This document shows, piece after piece, positions 6,108 through 13,217 of a DNA stretch of 19,887 nt (the first letter of the stretch is position 1; each line of letters opens with the position of its first letter). The DNA is from Candidatus Magasanikiibacteriota bacterium (lineage in GTDB: Bacteria; Patescibacteriota; Patescibacteriia; Magasanikbacterales; 2-02-FULL-50-9b): NCBI GenBank assembly GCA_026396555.1, contig JAPLWO010000029.1:1-19887 (forward strand), in the 5' to 3' direction. The translations under genes were made by a program, and so were the position numbers. A model generated the notes under the pieces. It worked only from the letters and a program-made list of their open reading frames with translations, was not told the origin of the DNA and made no database searches.

Positions 6108-6512
6108 TCAGTTTGCTGCGGGTTCGTCGTCTAGTTCAAAATGGAGATCGTCATCCCCGTCATCGTCCTCCATTGAGGCATCTTCTGCGATCTGAATCAT
6201 CAGTCCGCCAAATACACGCGCCGTGATTCCGCTGACAATCTCGGTTTTGATCTCGGAGTGTTCAGGAAACGTTTGTTGTGAGACCTGATAGGATGCGGTC
6301 AGATACTGAAACTCTTCGGGGTCAAGATGCAGGTACAGTTCCGCGATTTTCTCACGCGCACGGGATTGATCGGGAATCATCCAGATCTCGCATTCTTTCG
6401 TTGCGCTGTACTGAATCAAAAGTGCGAAAAAATCTGGCTCGTTCACTTTCTCAGGGTCACCCATTTTTCCATTGAGCACACCGCTTGAAAGAAGCTTGAT
6501 TGATCTATGCAT
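6108..6512 (-). CDS. Unknown small protein with acidic C-terminal tail
   Basis: 134 aa from the ATG at 6512, which follows a GGAGG five bases upstream. I do not recognise the family. The first 100 residues look globular (FFALLIQYSATKECEIWMIP, then KIAELYLHLDPEEFQYLTAS and ITARVFGGLMIQI). The last 30 are strongly acidic (MEDDDGDDDLHFELDDEP). There is no signal or membrane segment. The mention of Asp/Glu-rich tails does not point to one function; charge-based binding to a basic partner or ribosome is only a possibility. The gene is single, GC-rich, stops with TGA and has its own promoter and terminator. Confidence 0.7.
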   Translation of the reverse strand: MHRSIKLLSSGVLNGKMGDPEKVNEPDFFALLIQYSATKECEIWMIPDQSRAREKIAELYLHLDPEEFQYLTASYQVSQQTFPEHSEIKTEIVSGITARVFGGLMIQIAEDASMEDDDGDDDLHFELDDEPAAN

Positions 6513-6549
6513 CGCGTCCTCCGGCTGTGGTAGTTGAGAGTCTTAGGCA

Positions 6550-6578
6550 ACCTTATCTTTCGACGCGCAGATTGTCAA
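6550..6578 (-). promoter_or_regulatory. Promoter of the acidic-tail protein gene
   Basis: Minus strand TTGACA (6578-6573), 17-bp spacer, TAAGGT (6555-6550). The -35 is perfect and the -10 is weak. It overlaps the -35 of the divergent tRNA-Leu promoter. Confidence 0.55.
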
Positions 6579-6600
6579 TCCTCGTCGGCCTTGCTATCAT
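6572..6600 (+). promoter_or_regulatory. Promoter of tRNA-Leu(TAG)
   Basis: TTGTCA (6572-6577), 17-bp spacer, TATCAT (6595-6600), 11 nt before the tRNA. Its -35 shares five bases with the opposite-strand -35. Confidence 0.7.
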
Positions 6601-6611
6601 GCTCGTGTCCC

Positions 6612-6693
6612 GGGTAAGTGGCGGAATTGGTATACGCGCTGGCCTTAGGAGCCAGTCCCGCAAGGGTTGAGAGTTCAAGTCTCTCCTTACCCA
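6612..6693 (+). tRNA. tRNA-Leu (anticodon TAG)
   Basis: Acceptor GGGTAAG (6612-6618) pairs with CTTACCC (6686-6692), A73 at 6693. The anticodon arm CTGGC/GCCAG encloses CTTAGGA, anticodon TAG. A long variable arm (CCCGCAAGGG) and T-arm GAGAG-TTCAAGT-CTCTC (6669-6685) are present. No CCA is encoded. Confidence 0.95.
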
Positions 6694-6735
6694 TCTTAGA
6701 AATAAACTCAAAAATTTTGAGTTTATTTCTAAGAT
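6693..6735. repeat. Long AT-rich palindrome starting at the discriminator base of tRNA-Leu(TAG)
   Basis: Arms 6693-6713 and 6715-6735 are reverse complements over about 20 bp. No T-run follows directly, so it is not a standard terminator on its own. It is the centre of a larger imperfect palindrome, because 6674-6685 (T-arm) is the reverse complement of 6745-6756. Confidence 0.7.
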
Positions 6736-6744
6736 TAAATAGAA

Positions 6745-6846
6745 GAGAGACTTGAAGGGTTTGCACGCGACCGAACATGTGTAGGTCGCTTGGTGCAAAC
6801 CCAGTACCGAACGCGCGAGCTGCTTCGCGCGCGAGGCGAGTCTCTC
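6745..6846. other. Three-way-junction element after tRNA-Leu(TAG), with antisense and sense T-arm copies
   Basis: The outer stem GAGAGACT/AGTCTCTC (6745-6752, 6839-6846) encloses two arms. Arm 1 pairs 6757-6766 with 6793-6802 and 6767-6772 with 6784-6789 (16 bp, one bulge). Arm 2 is CGCGCGA/TCGCGCG (6812-6818, 6825-6831). Bases 6745-6756 are the reverse complement of tRNA T-arm bases 6674-6685, and 6839-6847 repeats T-arm bases 6678-6686 directly. A T6 run at 6853-6858 follows. No known RNA family is recognised. Confidence 0.5.
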
Positions 6847-6861
6847 CATAGATTTTTTGTA

Positions 6862-6890
6862 TTGCATTAAAATCATTATTACCTTAGTAT
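6862..6890 (+). promoter_or_regulatory. Candidate promoter of the coiled-coil protein gene
   Basis: TTGCAT (6862-6867), 17-bp spacer, TAGTAT (6885-6890). It argues against the ATG at 6889 as the start, since that codon overlaps the -10. Confidence 0.45.
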
Positions 6891-6954
6891 GGTTCTGTCT
6901 CTGGAGACCACACCAAAAGGTCCTGGCGGCGTCACTTATTTGGCAGGAGATGAA

Positions 6955-7311
6955 ATGAGAAATTCACCGGATCAGGTAGAGGATTCTTTGTCAGCAACAC
7001 TGGCGGATCTCGAAAAAACTCTGGAGTCTTTGACTGCGTTGACTGGTCAGCTTGATACGCTGTCGCAAGACATTACTGAAATGAAAGGTGCTTTTCATCG
7101 ATTTGATCAGCGTGTTGATGCGCTGTCGCAAGAAACTGCCGAAATGAATTTGCGGCTTGATCGTGATGGACGCCGATTCCGAAGGATCGAATGCGAGATC
7201 GAAGTTGTGCGGTATCGTAACGGTCATGATCGTGAGTGCGGCCGTTTGGCACGTGTGGGTACTGAGTCCGATTATTATGTCACAGGCATCGGCGGTTTCG
7301 GCTATTTTTAA
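6955..7311 (+). CDS. Small coiled-coil protein with internal repeat
   Basis: 118 aa from the ATG at 6955, preceded by CAGGAGA at a good distance; an in-frame ATG at 6889 has no Shine-Dalgarno and overlaps the promoter. Residues 10-80 have Leu/Met/Val at heptad spacing and form a likely coiled coil (LADLEKTLESLTALTGQLDT). Two copies of a 21-residue unit lie end to end (DTLSQDITEM and DALSQETAEM), with 63 bases between their starts. The tail is basic, then ends in GIGGFGYF. There is no membrane segment. It could be a small structural or scaffold protein, but the function is unknown. The gene is single, with its own terminator. Confidence 0.65.
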   Translation: MRNSPDQVEDSLSATLADLEKTLESLTALTGQLDTLSQDITEMKGAFHRFDQRVDALSQETAEMNLRLDRDGRRFRRIECEIEVVRYRNGHDRECGRLARVGTESDYYVTGIGGFGYF

Positions 7312-7342
7312 CCTCGTCTGGTTTCCGTCTTCGATCGCGTCC

Positions 7343-7389
7343 CCCCTCTTGTGCAGTTTGATCATCTGTGCAAGGAGGGGCATTTTTTT
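7343..7389 (+). terminator. Terminator of the coiled-coil protein gene
   Basis: The stem CCCCTCTTGTG pairs with the segment ending GGAGGGG (7380), with one bulge and wobbles, followed by T7 at 7383-7389. Confidence 0.75.
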
Positions 7390-7428
7390 ATGGCGATTAA
7401 AGAAAAAATTGTGGCAGCGTGGTAATTC

Positions 7429-7457
7429 TTGACGCCCACTTTTATTATTGATAGTTT
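7429..7457 (+). promoter_or_regulatory. Candidate promoter of the gene at 7530
   Basis: TTGACG (7429-7434), 17-bp spacer, weak -10 TAGTTT (7452-7457). The rest of 7390-7529 holds nothing else I can name. Confidence 0.45.
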
Positions 7458-7529
7458 ATTTAAACTGGCAGCTCGTTCAGAACGATTTGAACGCGGCGAT
7501 GCCCGTAACAACAACAAGTAGGTGGTTGA

Positions 7530-7883
7530 ATGCCAAATCGTAATCAACATGCAATGACGTTGGACGTGGCGCGTAAGCTGCTCAAGCGTTCCCCACAGGA
7601 TTTCGTGAGTCTGCAGCACAAGTTCGGGCAAACGCACGGCATCCGCGTTGACATGCAACACATTCCGAACTCCTCGGGCGTGAACTTGCTCAACGTGCGT
7701 GACGCGGCGTCGTGGATTTCGCGTCTGTTTCCGTCGGGGCTTCCGGCGATCAGTGGCGTCATGCCGCAGATCGATCGGCTGTTCAGTCGAGGCGAAGATG
7801 TTCCTGACGTCTACGACGCGGGGCTCGTTCACTTCGCGGTGGCCGAGACAAAGGAACCGCGCAGCGAGCGGTACGCAGGGTAA
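7530..7883 (+). CDS. Unknown small protein
   Basis: 117 aa from the ATG at 7530, with AGGTGG a few bases upstream. I do not recognise the family. The N-terminus is a helical, basic segment (LDVARKLLKRSPQDFVSLQH). A stretch with strand-like Val/Met/Ile follows (GIRVDMQHIPNSSGVNLLNV), then helices (DAASWISRLF and MPQIDRLFSR). No Cys, signal peptide or membrane segment is present. The size and mix of helix and strand fit a small cytoplasmic domain. The gene is GC-rich, single, and followed by a 17-bp terminator stem. Confidence 0.65.
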   Translation: MPNRNQHAMTLDVARKLLKRSPQDFVSLQHKFGQTHGIRVDMQHIPNSSGVNLLNVRDAASWISRLFPSGLPAISGVMPQIDRLFSRGEDVPDVYDAGLVHFAVAETKEPRSERYAG

Positions 7884-7905
7884 TCTGATTCGGGCACGTT
7901 CGACA

Positions 7906-7955
7906 GGCTCATGGTTTGTGCACAGGGCAGTGCGCAGATCATGGGCCGTTTTATT
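7906..7955. terminator. Terminator between the gene at 7530 and rlmH
   Basis: A 17-bp stem (7906-7922 with 7931-7947, some wobbles, loop of 8) is followed by GTTTTATTTT on the plus strand. It closes the plus-strand gene and sits just after the minus-strand rlmH stop. Confidence 0.75.
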
Positions 7956-7962
7956 TTAAAAT

Positions 7963-8418
7963 TTAGTAATCGTATTTTCCTTTTTCGCGCATGATGCAGC
8001 GATAGAGTTGTTCAAGCAAAATCGCGCGCGTCATTTGATGTGTAAAGGTAAGTGGGGACAACGACAATAATTCGCTCGCTTTTTCTAAAATCGATTCATG
8101 AATTCCGTGTGGCCCGCCGATCATAAAAATGATTTCGCGTTTGCGGCGCCAACCCTCGAGTTGTTCTGCAAACTTTTTTGTTGATGGCGTTTTCGCGTCT
8201 GGATGTAGCGCGATAATATGCGCGTCAGGCTTTAAATATTTGATGAGGAGCCCCGCCTCCTGTTTTTTTATTTTTTCAACATCATCATTTTTTCCGAACG
8301 AAACTTCCGCGATTTCAATAACTTTAATTGGCAAATAGGGCCCGAGTCGGACAATGTATTGTTCGGCAACATCGCGCCAGGGTGCAGAAAGTTTTCCAAC
8401 TGAAATAATAGTAAACAT
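7963..8418 (-). CDS. rlmH: 23S rRNA pseudouridine-1915 N3-methyltransferase
   Basis: 151 aa, the normal length for RlmH. This SPOUT-class enzyme methylates pseudouridine 1915 in helix 69 of 23S rRNA on the assembled ribosome, using S-adenosylmethionine at a trefoil knot. Knot marks are visible: HIIALHPDAKTPSTKKFAEQ, then IIFMIGGPHGI (GGPHG loop), then LSLSPLTFTHQMTRAILLEQ followed by LYR. The C-terminus reads GKYDY, whereas family members usually have a His in this tail (YH). The gene has no Shine-Dalgarno, and its promoter places the transcript start at the ATG. It is transcribed away from the HTH/alpha-CTD gene. The 23S gene it acts on begins 1.5 kb away and has an intron two bases from the target nucleotide. 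Confidence 0.92.
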   Translation of the reverse strand: MFTIISVGKLSAPWRDVAEQYIVRLGPYLPIKVIEIAEVSFGKNDDVEKIKKQEAGLLIKYLKPDAHIIALHPDAKTPSTKKFAEQLEGWRRKREIIFMIGGPHGIHESILEKASELLSLSPLTFTHQMTRAILLEQLYRCIMREKGKYDY

Positions 8419-8424
8419 ATACAG

Positions 8425-8453
8425 AGTATCTCATGCAGCGCGCGCGTTGACAA
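8425..8453 (-). promoter_or_regulatory. rlmH promoter, predicted leaderless
   Basis: Minus strand TTGTCA (8453-8448), 17-bp spacer, GATACT (8430-8425). A start 7 nt downstream is 8418, the first base of the ATG. Confidence 0.6.
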
Positions 8454-8475
8454 AAATGCGATTTTATTGTAACGT
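8447..8475 (+). promoter_or_regulatory. Promoter of the HTH/alpha-CTD gene
   Basis: TTGACA (8447-8452), 17-bp spacer, weak -10 TAACGT (8470-8475). Its -35 coincides with the rlmH -35 on the other strand. Confidence 0.5.
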
Positions 8476-8529
8476 TTTGCAAGTCAATTTCGTAAACCGC
8501 ATGCCGCGGAAAAATTGGCCGGAGGGAAC

Positions 8530-9699
8530 ATGGATCAAGAACATCAACGAGAAATCGTGCGGATACTTCGCGAGGCGGGATTTACGCTGAAAGAGATCGC
8601 TGCAACACTTCAGGTGAAGCAATCGGTGCTGGTGAAATATCTGCTCTGGGTTTCCGAAGCAGCGAGTGTTGAGACTCGTGCGAAAGGTAAGGCAGAGATG
8701 CACAAGATTCTTTGGGGATATTTATTCGATCACCATCTTCGCAACCAGCCGTACTATAAAGAGTTACTCGGCGTGGTCGAGCGGATGCTCGGTGTCGAGA
8801 ATGACGCGGCACGAAGTGCGTATGTGCAGGCGCAAATTAGTCTTTCGAGAGCGTTAGTTCGCCCGCAACTTGGAGACTTGTCGGAGATCGGGATTGCACG
8901 AGTGTTGTTCAACGAAACCCACGAATCTTTTGCGCCGCAGTTTGCCGAAAAGTTGCGGTGGGGTATGTTTTTTACCGATGTTTTTTTGAGTGAGTGGCGC
9001 GTTGATTTTCAATTCGAGACAGTGATGCAGTCATATGTGCGCTGGGTCGCGAAGAAAATCCATGAGCACCTCATGCCGCATTGGCCGGCGGGCGCGATCA
9101 AGAACGCGTTGCAGCATGCGTTCCGTGTGTACACGTCTGATGCGAACGAACGGCAGCTGCAACTTCAGGTTTTGCTACTCCGTGCACAAGGACAAACGTA
9201 CAAATCGATCGCTGAGCAACTGAAGACAACGATGAGCGTTGTTCAGCGGAGCGAACGTCAAGGCCGTGCGTTTGCGTTGAGCACGATGACCGAACCGCTT
9301 GCGTCGATGGTACGTCCGCTCGGTTGGAAAAATCCAGTGGTTACCGCTGCGATCGTGCGCATGAATGAAGCGCAAGATTTGGAGGCACTTCGTCGCAGCA
9401 TTGAAGATGGAACGTGTGATGCAAACTTGAAAGAGATTTTGCAGAGTACAACGATGCCCGTGACGGTGCTGGAAGTTTCGGTTCGTGCGATGAACGTGCT
9501 TTCGTGGTGGTCTGACGTCGTTCTGATCGGCGATCTGATTCAGCGCGGGGAAGATGAACTGTCGGCGCGCAGGAATTGCGGAGCGAGAACGGTGAAAGAA
9601 ATCAAAGACGAACTTGCGATTCGTGGCTTGTCGCTCGGCATGCCGGCGAACGATCCGATCGTCGAATGGTATCGAACGTGGAAGGCAAAGCAGTCGTAA
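8530..9699 (+). CDS. HTH protein with a C-terminal RNA polymerase alpha-CTD-like domain
   Basis: 389 aa from the ATG at 8530, three bases after GGAGGG. An N-terminal helix-turn-helix (about 8-40, ILREAGFTLKEIAATLQVKQ) is followed by an unrecognised helical middle (45-205). A second helix-turn-helix resembling sigma region 4 lies at about 211-250 (LLLRAQGQTYKSIAEQLKTT). The end (about 309-372) matches the alpha-CTD: LEVSVRAMNVL, IGDLIQRGEDELSARRNCGA, VKEIKDELAIRGLSLGM. Residues equivalent to E. coli R265, N268, G296 and E302 are kept; K298 is Arg. The alpha-CTD binds UP-element DNA and activators. Here it appears without the alpha N-terminal assembly domain, so the protein may bind DNA at several points near promoters. 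The gene is single, between its own promoter and terminator. Confidence 0.8.
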   Translation: MDQEHQREIVRILREAGFTLKEIAATLQVKQSVLVKYLLWVSEAASVETRAKGKAEMHKILWGYLFDHHLRNQPYYKELLGVVERMLGVENDAARSAYVQAQISLSRALVRPQLGDLSEIGIARVLFNETHESFAPQFAEKLRWGMFFTDVFLSEWRVDFQFETVMQSYVRWVAKKIHEHLMPHWPAGAIKNALQHAFRVYTSDANERQLQLQVLLLRAQGQTYKSIAEQLKTTMSVVQRSERQGRAFALSTMTEPLASMVRPLGWKNPVVTAAIVRMNEAQDLEALRRSIEDGTCDANLKEILQSTTMPVTVLEVSVRAMNVLSWWSDVVLIGDLIQRGEDELSARRNCGARTVKEIKDELAIRGLSLGMPANDPIVEWYRTWKAKQS

Positions 9700-9721
9700 A
9701 CTCACGGCTGAGGCAGTAAAA

Positions 9722-9759
9722 CCGTGCGTGGAGACCCTTCTCTGCGCACGGCATTTTTT
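9722..9759 (+). terminator. Terminator of the HTH/alpha-CTD gene
   Basis: The stem CCGTGCG/CGCACGG (9722-9728, 9745-9751), with further pairs inside, is followed by T6 at 9754-9759. Confidence 0.8.
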
Positions 9760-9789
9760 ATCCCAAACTTATCCACACAGTGTGCCCTC

Positions 9790-9835
9790 TTGACAAGATA
9801 TTCTTTAATGGACTGAGTGGAGAGTAAATTTGACA
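9790..9835 (+). promoter_or_regulatory. Presumed rRNA promoter region with two TTGACA boxes
   Basis: Perfect TTGACA hexamers occur at 9790-9795 and 9830-9835, 40 bp apart, upstream of 23S. Neither has a convincing -10 at 16-18 bp, so the true promoter is unresolved. Confidence 0.3.
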
Positions 9836-9847
9836 CGAACTTTAACA

Positions 9848-9870
9848 ATTTAATGATTACATGGTAAAGG
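9848..9870. repeat. Left strand of the 23S precursor processing stem
   Basis: Bases 9848-9870 are the perfect reverse complement of 13534-13556 (23 bp). The two strands bracket the 23S gene and would form an RNase III-type processing stem. A small hairpin, GCACCAAA/TTTGGTGC (9887-9894, 9900-9907), lies between it and the mature 5' end. Confidence 0.85.
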
Positions 9871-10482
9871 GCAATTGTAACCGGACGCACCAAATATTGT
9901 TTGGTGCTCCAATGTAAGTAACGTGCACTAAGGGTGTACGGTGGATGCCTAGCTAAATACAGACGACGAAGGACGCCGCAGCGGGCGAAAATCACGGGAA
10001 GGTCGCAAGCAACCGTTAATCCGTGAGTATCCGAATGGGGAAACCCACATTGACGCAAGTCAGTGTATCCTGCAGTGAATACATAGCTGCTGGAGGACAA
10101 CCCGGGGAAGTGAAACATCTCAGTACCCGGAGGAAAATAAATCAACAGAGATTCCCAGAGTAGTGGCGAGCGAAATGGGAACAGCCTAAATGCATATCTA
10201 GCGAACGAAGGTAAGGGTCGTCTTCGGACAATCATGACTTCCGGAAAGGTGTAGGCCGATGCGATATGCAAGTTGCGGGACGCTTTGTGAAAACACCTAT
10301 ATGTTTTCCATATACGATTCATTTATAGAAGAACAAGCTGGAAAGCTTGGCCATAGCGGGTGATAGCCCCGTATTCAAAATTTATGTCTCTATATGATAA
10401 GCGCTCCCAATTAGGGCGGGACACGTGAAATCCCGTCTGAAACCAGGACGACTATGTTCTAAGGCTCAATACTGTATTTAAG

Positions 10483-10519
<37 letters not shown>

Positions 10520-11911
10520 CAGCCCGAGAGGGCGATGAAATAGTTTCTGAAACCGTACACTTACAAAGAATCGGAGCCCAAGCGCGCGTAAGCGAAATGC
10601 CGGGTGACGGTGTGCCTATTGAAGAATGAGCCAACGAGTTTATCGACTGTTGCAGGTTAAGGTCCTTTGGACCGGAGCCACAGTGAAAGCGAGGATTAAT
10701 AGTCCGTTTGTAGCAGCGATAATACCCGAAACGGTGTGAGCGACCCATGACCAGGTTGAGTGTTTTAGAAATAAAACAGGAGGACCGAACCGACCAGCTG
10801 TGCAAAACTGGCGGATGAGTTGTGGGTAGGGGAGAAATTCCAATCGAACACCGTGATAGCTGGTTCTCCTCGAAACATCTTTAGGGATGGCCTCGAGTAT
10901 TCCCGCCGGAGGTAGAGCTACTGAATGAAAACAGGGGAGCAATCCTACTTTTTTCAACCAAACTCCGAATGCCGGCGATTTACAACTCGGGAGTCAGACG
11001 GTGGGGGCTAAGCTCCATCGTCAAAAGGGAAACAGCCCAGACCCTCAACTAAGGTCCCCAAATCTATGCTAAGTGTGAAAAGTGGTCTTGTAGCTTAGAC
11101 AACCAGGATGTTGGCTTAGAAGCAGCCATCATTCAAAGAAAGCGTAACAGCTCACTGGTCGAGCCGCAGGGCGCTGAAAATATACCGGGGCTAAGTATAG
11201 TACCGAAGTTAGGGATGTACATTGGATCCGTCCGATGTACGTGGTAGAGGAGCGTTCCATTCTGCAGTGAAGCTGGACCCGTGAGGGCTGGTGGAGCGGA
11301 TGGAAGTGAGAATGTTGGCATAAGTAGCAGAAACGGGTGTGAGAATCACCCGCACCGTAAAACCAAGGTTTCCTGGGCAACGCGAATCGTCCCAGGGTTA
11401 GTCGATCCTAAGCTCAGGCCGAAAGGCGTAGGCGATGGAAGAGCAGGTTAATATTCCTGCACTACGATAGTGGAGTTCTATACATGCGTATATCAATGAT
11501 GCAAGCGGTATTTGGTTATGACCGTTTCGCAAGATCGAGGTGAAGTCTTCGGATGGATCCGAGTTGGGTCAGAGATGTGCCTAGAAAAGTGTATAGACCG
11601 TTGAAATTATCGTATCCGTACCGTAAACCGACACAGGTGGTTGGGCATGAATATGCCAAGGTGTACGAGAGAACCCTCGTTAAGGAACTAGGCAAAAAAG
11701 TAGGCGTAACTTCGGGATAAGCCTTCCCTGACGCAAGTCAGGGCGCAGCGAAAGATAACAGGCGACTGTTTACCTAAAACACAGGTTCATGCGAAACCGA
11801 AAGGTGATGTATATGAGCCGATGCCTGGCCAGTGTCCGAATGTTAAAGTAAGAGGTTAATCGCAAGATGAAGCTTTGAGCTGAAGCACGGATGAACGCCG
11901 GCCGTAACTAT

Positions 11912-12205
11912 AAACTAGACCGTTGTAGTTAAATGGATGGTAAAACGTTAAGATGAATTCGTGTTTAAATTTGGCCATATGCTGGAAACTCTGGGAATAT
12001 CACAGTACCGCAAGGTGACAATCTGTGATCGATGCAGACAATCAGCAGGAAAGATCGGAAGTAATTCCGAAATCCTCAGAGACTACACGCCAAAACTCGT
12101 CCACGAAAGTGGGTAGCGAGTATGATATAGTCCGAACTGCATAGCGATATGCAGAGTGGGTGAGAGTTAATCCCACCGATCACGCAAGTGATTAGTAACA
12201 TAATA
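11912..12205 (+). other. Group I intron 1 in 23S helix 69 (E. coli position 1917)
   Basis: 294 nt, no reading frame. The 5' splice site follows U1917: exon bases 11905-11911 (TAACTAT) pair with the guide GTAGTTA (11925-11931), ending in the expected U:G pair. P10 is formed by GACCGTT (11918-11924) with the 3' exon AACGGTC (12206-12212). The conserved R segment (AGAGACTACACG, 12078-12089) and S segment (GATATAGTCC, 12124-12133) form P7 by GACTA/TAGTC. The last intron base is A (12205), not G. Confidence 0.85.
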
Positions 12206-12767
12206 AACGGTCCTAAGGTAGCGAAATTCCTTGTCAGGTGAGTTCTGACCCGCACGAATGGCATAACGATCTGTTAACTGTCTCGACGAGGGACTCGGCG
12301 AAATTGCAAGAGGGGTGAAGATGCCCTTTACCCATGGTTAGACGAAAAGACCCCATGAAGCTTTACTATAACTTGTCATTGGATATACGTTTCGTATGTT
12401 CAGCGTAGGCGGGACCCGCAAGGGACCAATGAGACACCGCCCTTACGCTATGTGTATTCTTATCCCCGCCCATGAATCTGGGTGGAGAGACAGTGACTGG
12501 TGGGTAGTTTGCCTGGGGCGGGAGCCTCCTAAAAAGTAACGGAGGCGTTCACAAAGGTCAGCTTAGCGCGGATGGAAATCGCGCTGGACGTGTATACGCA
12601 AAAGCTGGCTTTACTGCAAGACCAACAAGTCACGCAGTCGCGAAAGCGGGAGTAAGTGATCCGACGATCCAACATAGGATGGTCGAAGCTCAACGGATAA
12701 AAGCTACTCTGGGGATAACAGGCTGATCGGGTCCAAGAGTCCACATCGACGACCCGGTTTGGCACCT

Positions 12768-13105
12768 TAACATTATCGGGGTGCATAAACAGTGATGTTT
12801 ATCCAAGTCTTTTCGTTTAAATAATATAATTATAGATAGAGAGAAAAATAAAATCGGCTTATAACGGAGAACCCGTAGTGTCACATTAGTGATAACCGGC
12901 AACCCCGTGGGAAGTCAGCTGTAAAAAGCTTGACCCCGTAACGACTGACCCGAAAGGGGAGATTGTGTGCTTTTGCACGCAATAACACGCCGACTCTTGA
13001 CAGTCAAACCGAGATCATGCAGGTATACACAGTTAGTGTATGCAGCTAACATCCGGGTCAAGATGAAGATATAGTCTGCGCCATATGAAAGTATGGAACC
13101 AAGTA
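12768..13105 (+). other. Group I intron 2 in the 23S peptidyl-transferase loop (E. coli position 2500)
   Basis: 338 nt, no reading frame. The exon end GCACCT (12762-12767) pairs with GGGTGC (12779-12784), with a U:G pair at the splice site. P10 is the adjacent ATCG (12775-12778) with the 3' exon CGAT (13106-13109). R (TAACGACTGACC, 12939-12950) and S (GATATAGTCTGC, 13068-13079) resemble those of the phage T4 td intron and form P7 by GACT/AGTC, suggesting subgroup IA. The last intron base is A (13105), not G. Confidence 0.83.
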
Positions 13106-13121
13106 CGATGTCGGCTCATCG

Positions 13122-13152
<31 letters not shown>

Positions 13153-13165
13153 TGGCTGTTCGCCA

Positions 13166-13217
<52 letters not shown>

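Noticed and set aside
7390..7425. 11-codon frame just after a terminator
   Set aside because: Its ATG sits at the end of the T-run, with no Shine-Dalgarno and no leader-peptide features.
8447..8453. Operator palindrome between rlmH and the HTH gene
   Set aside because: The symmetry is explained by two overlapping -35 boxes, and no further inverted sequence extends beyond it.
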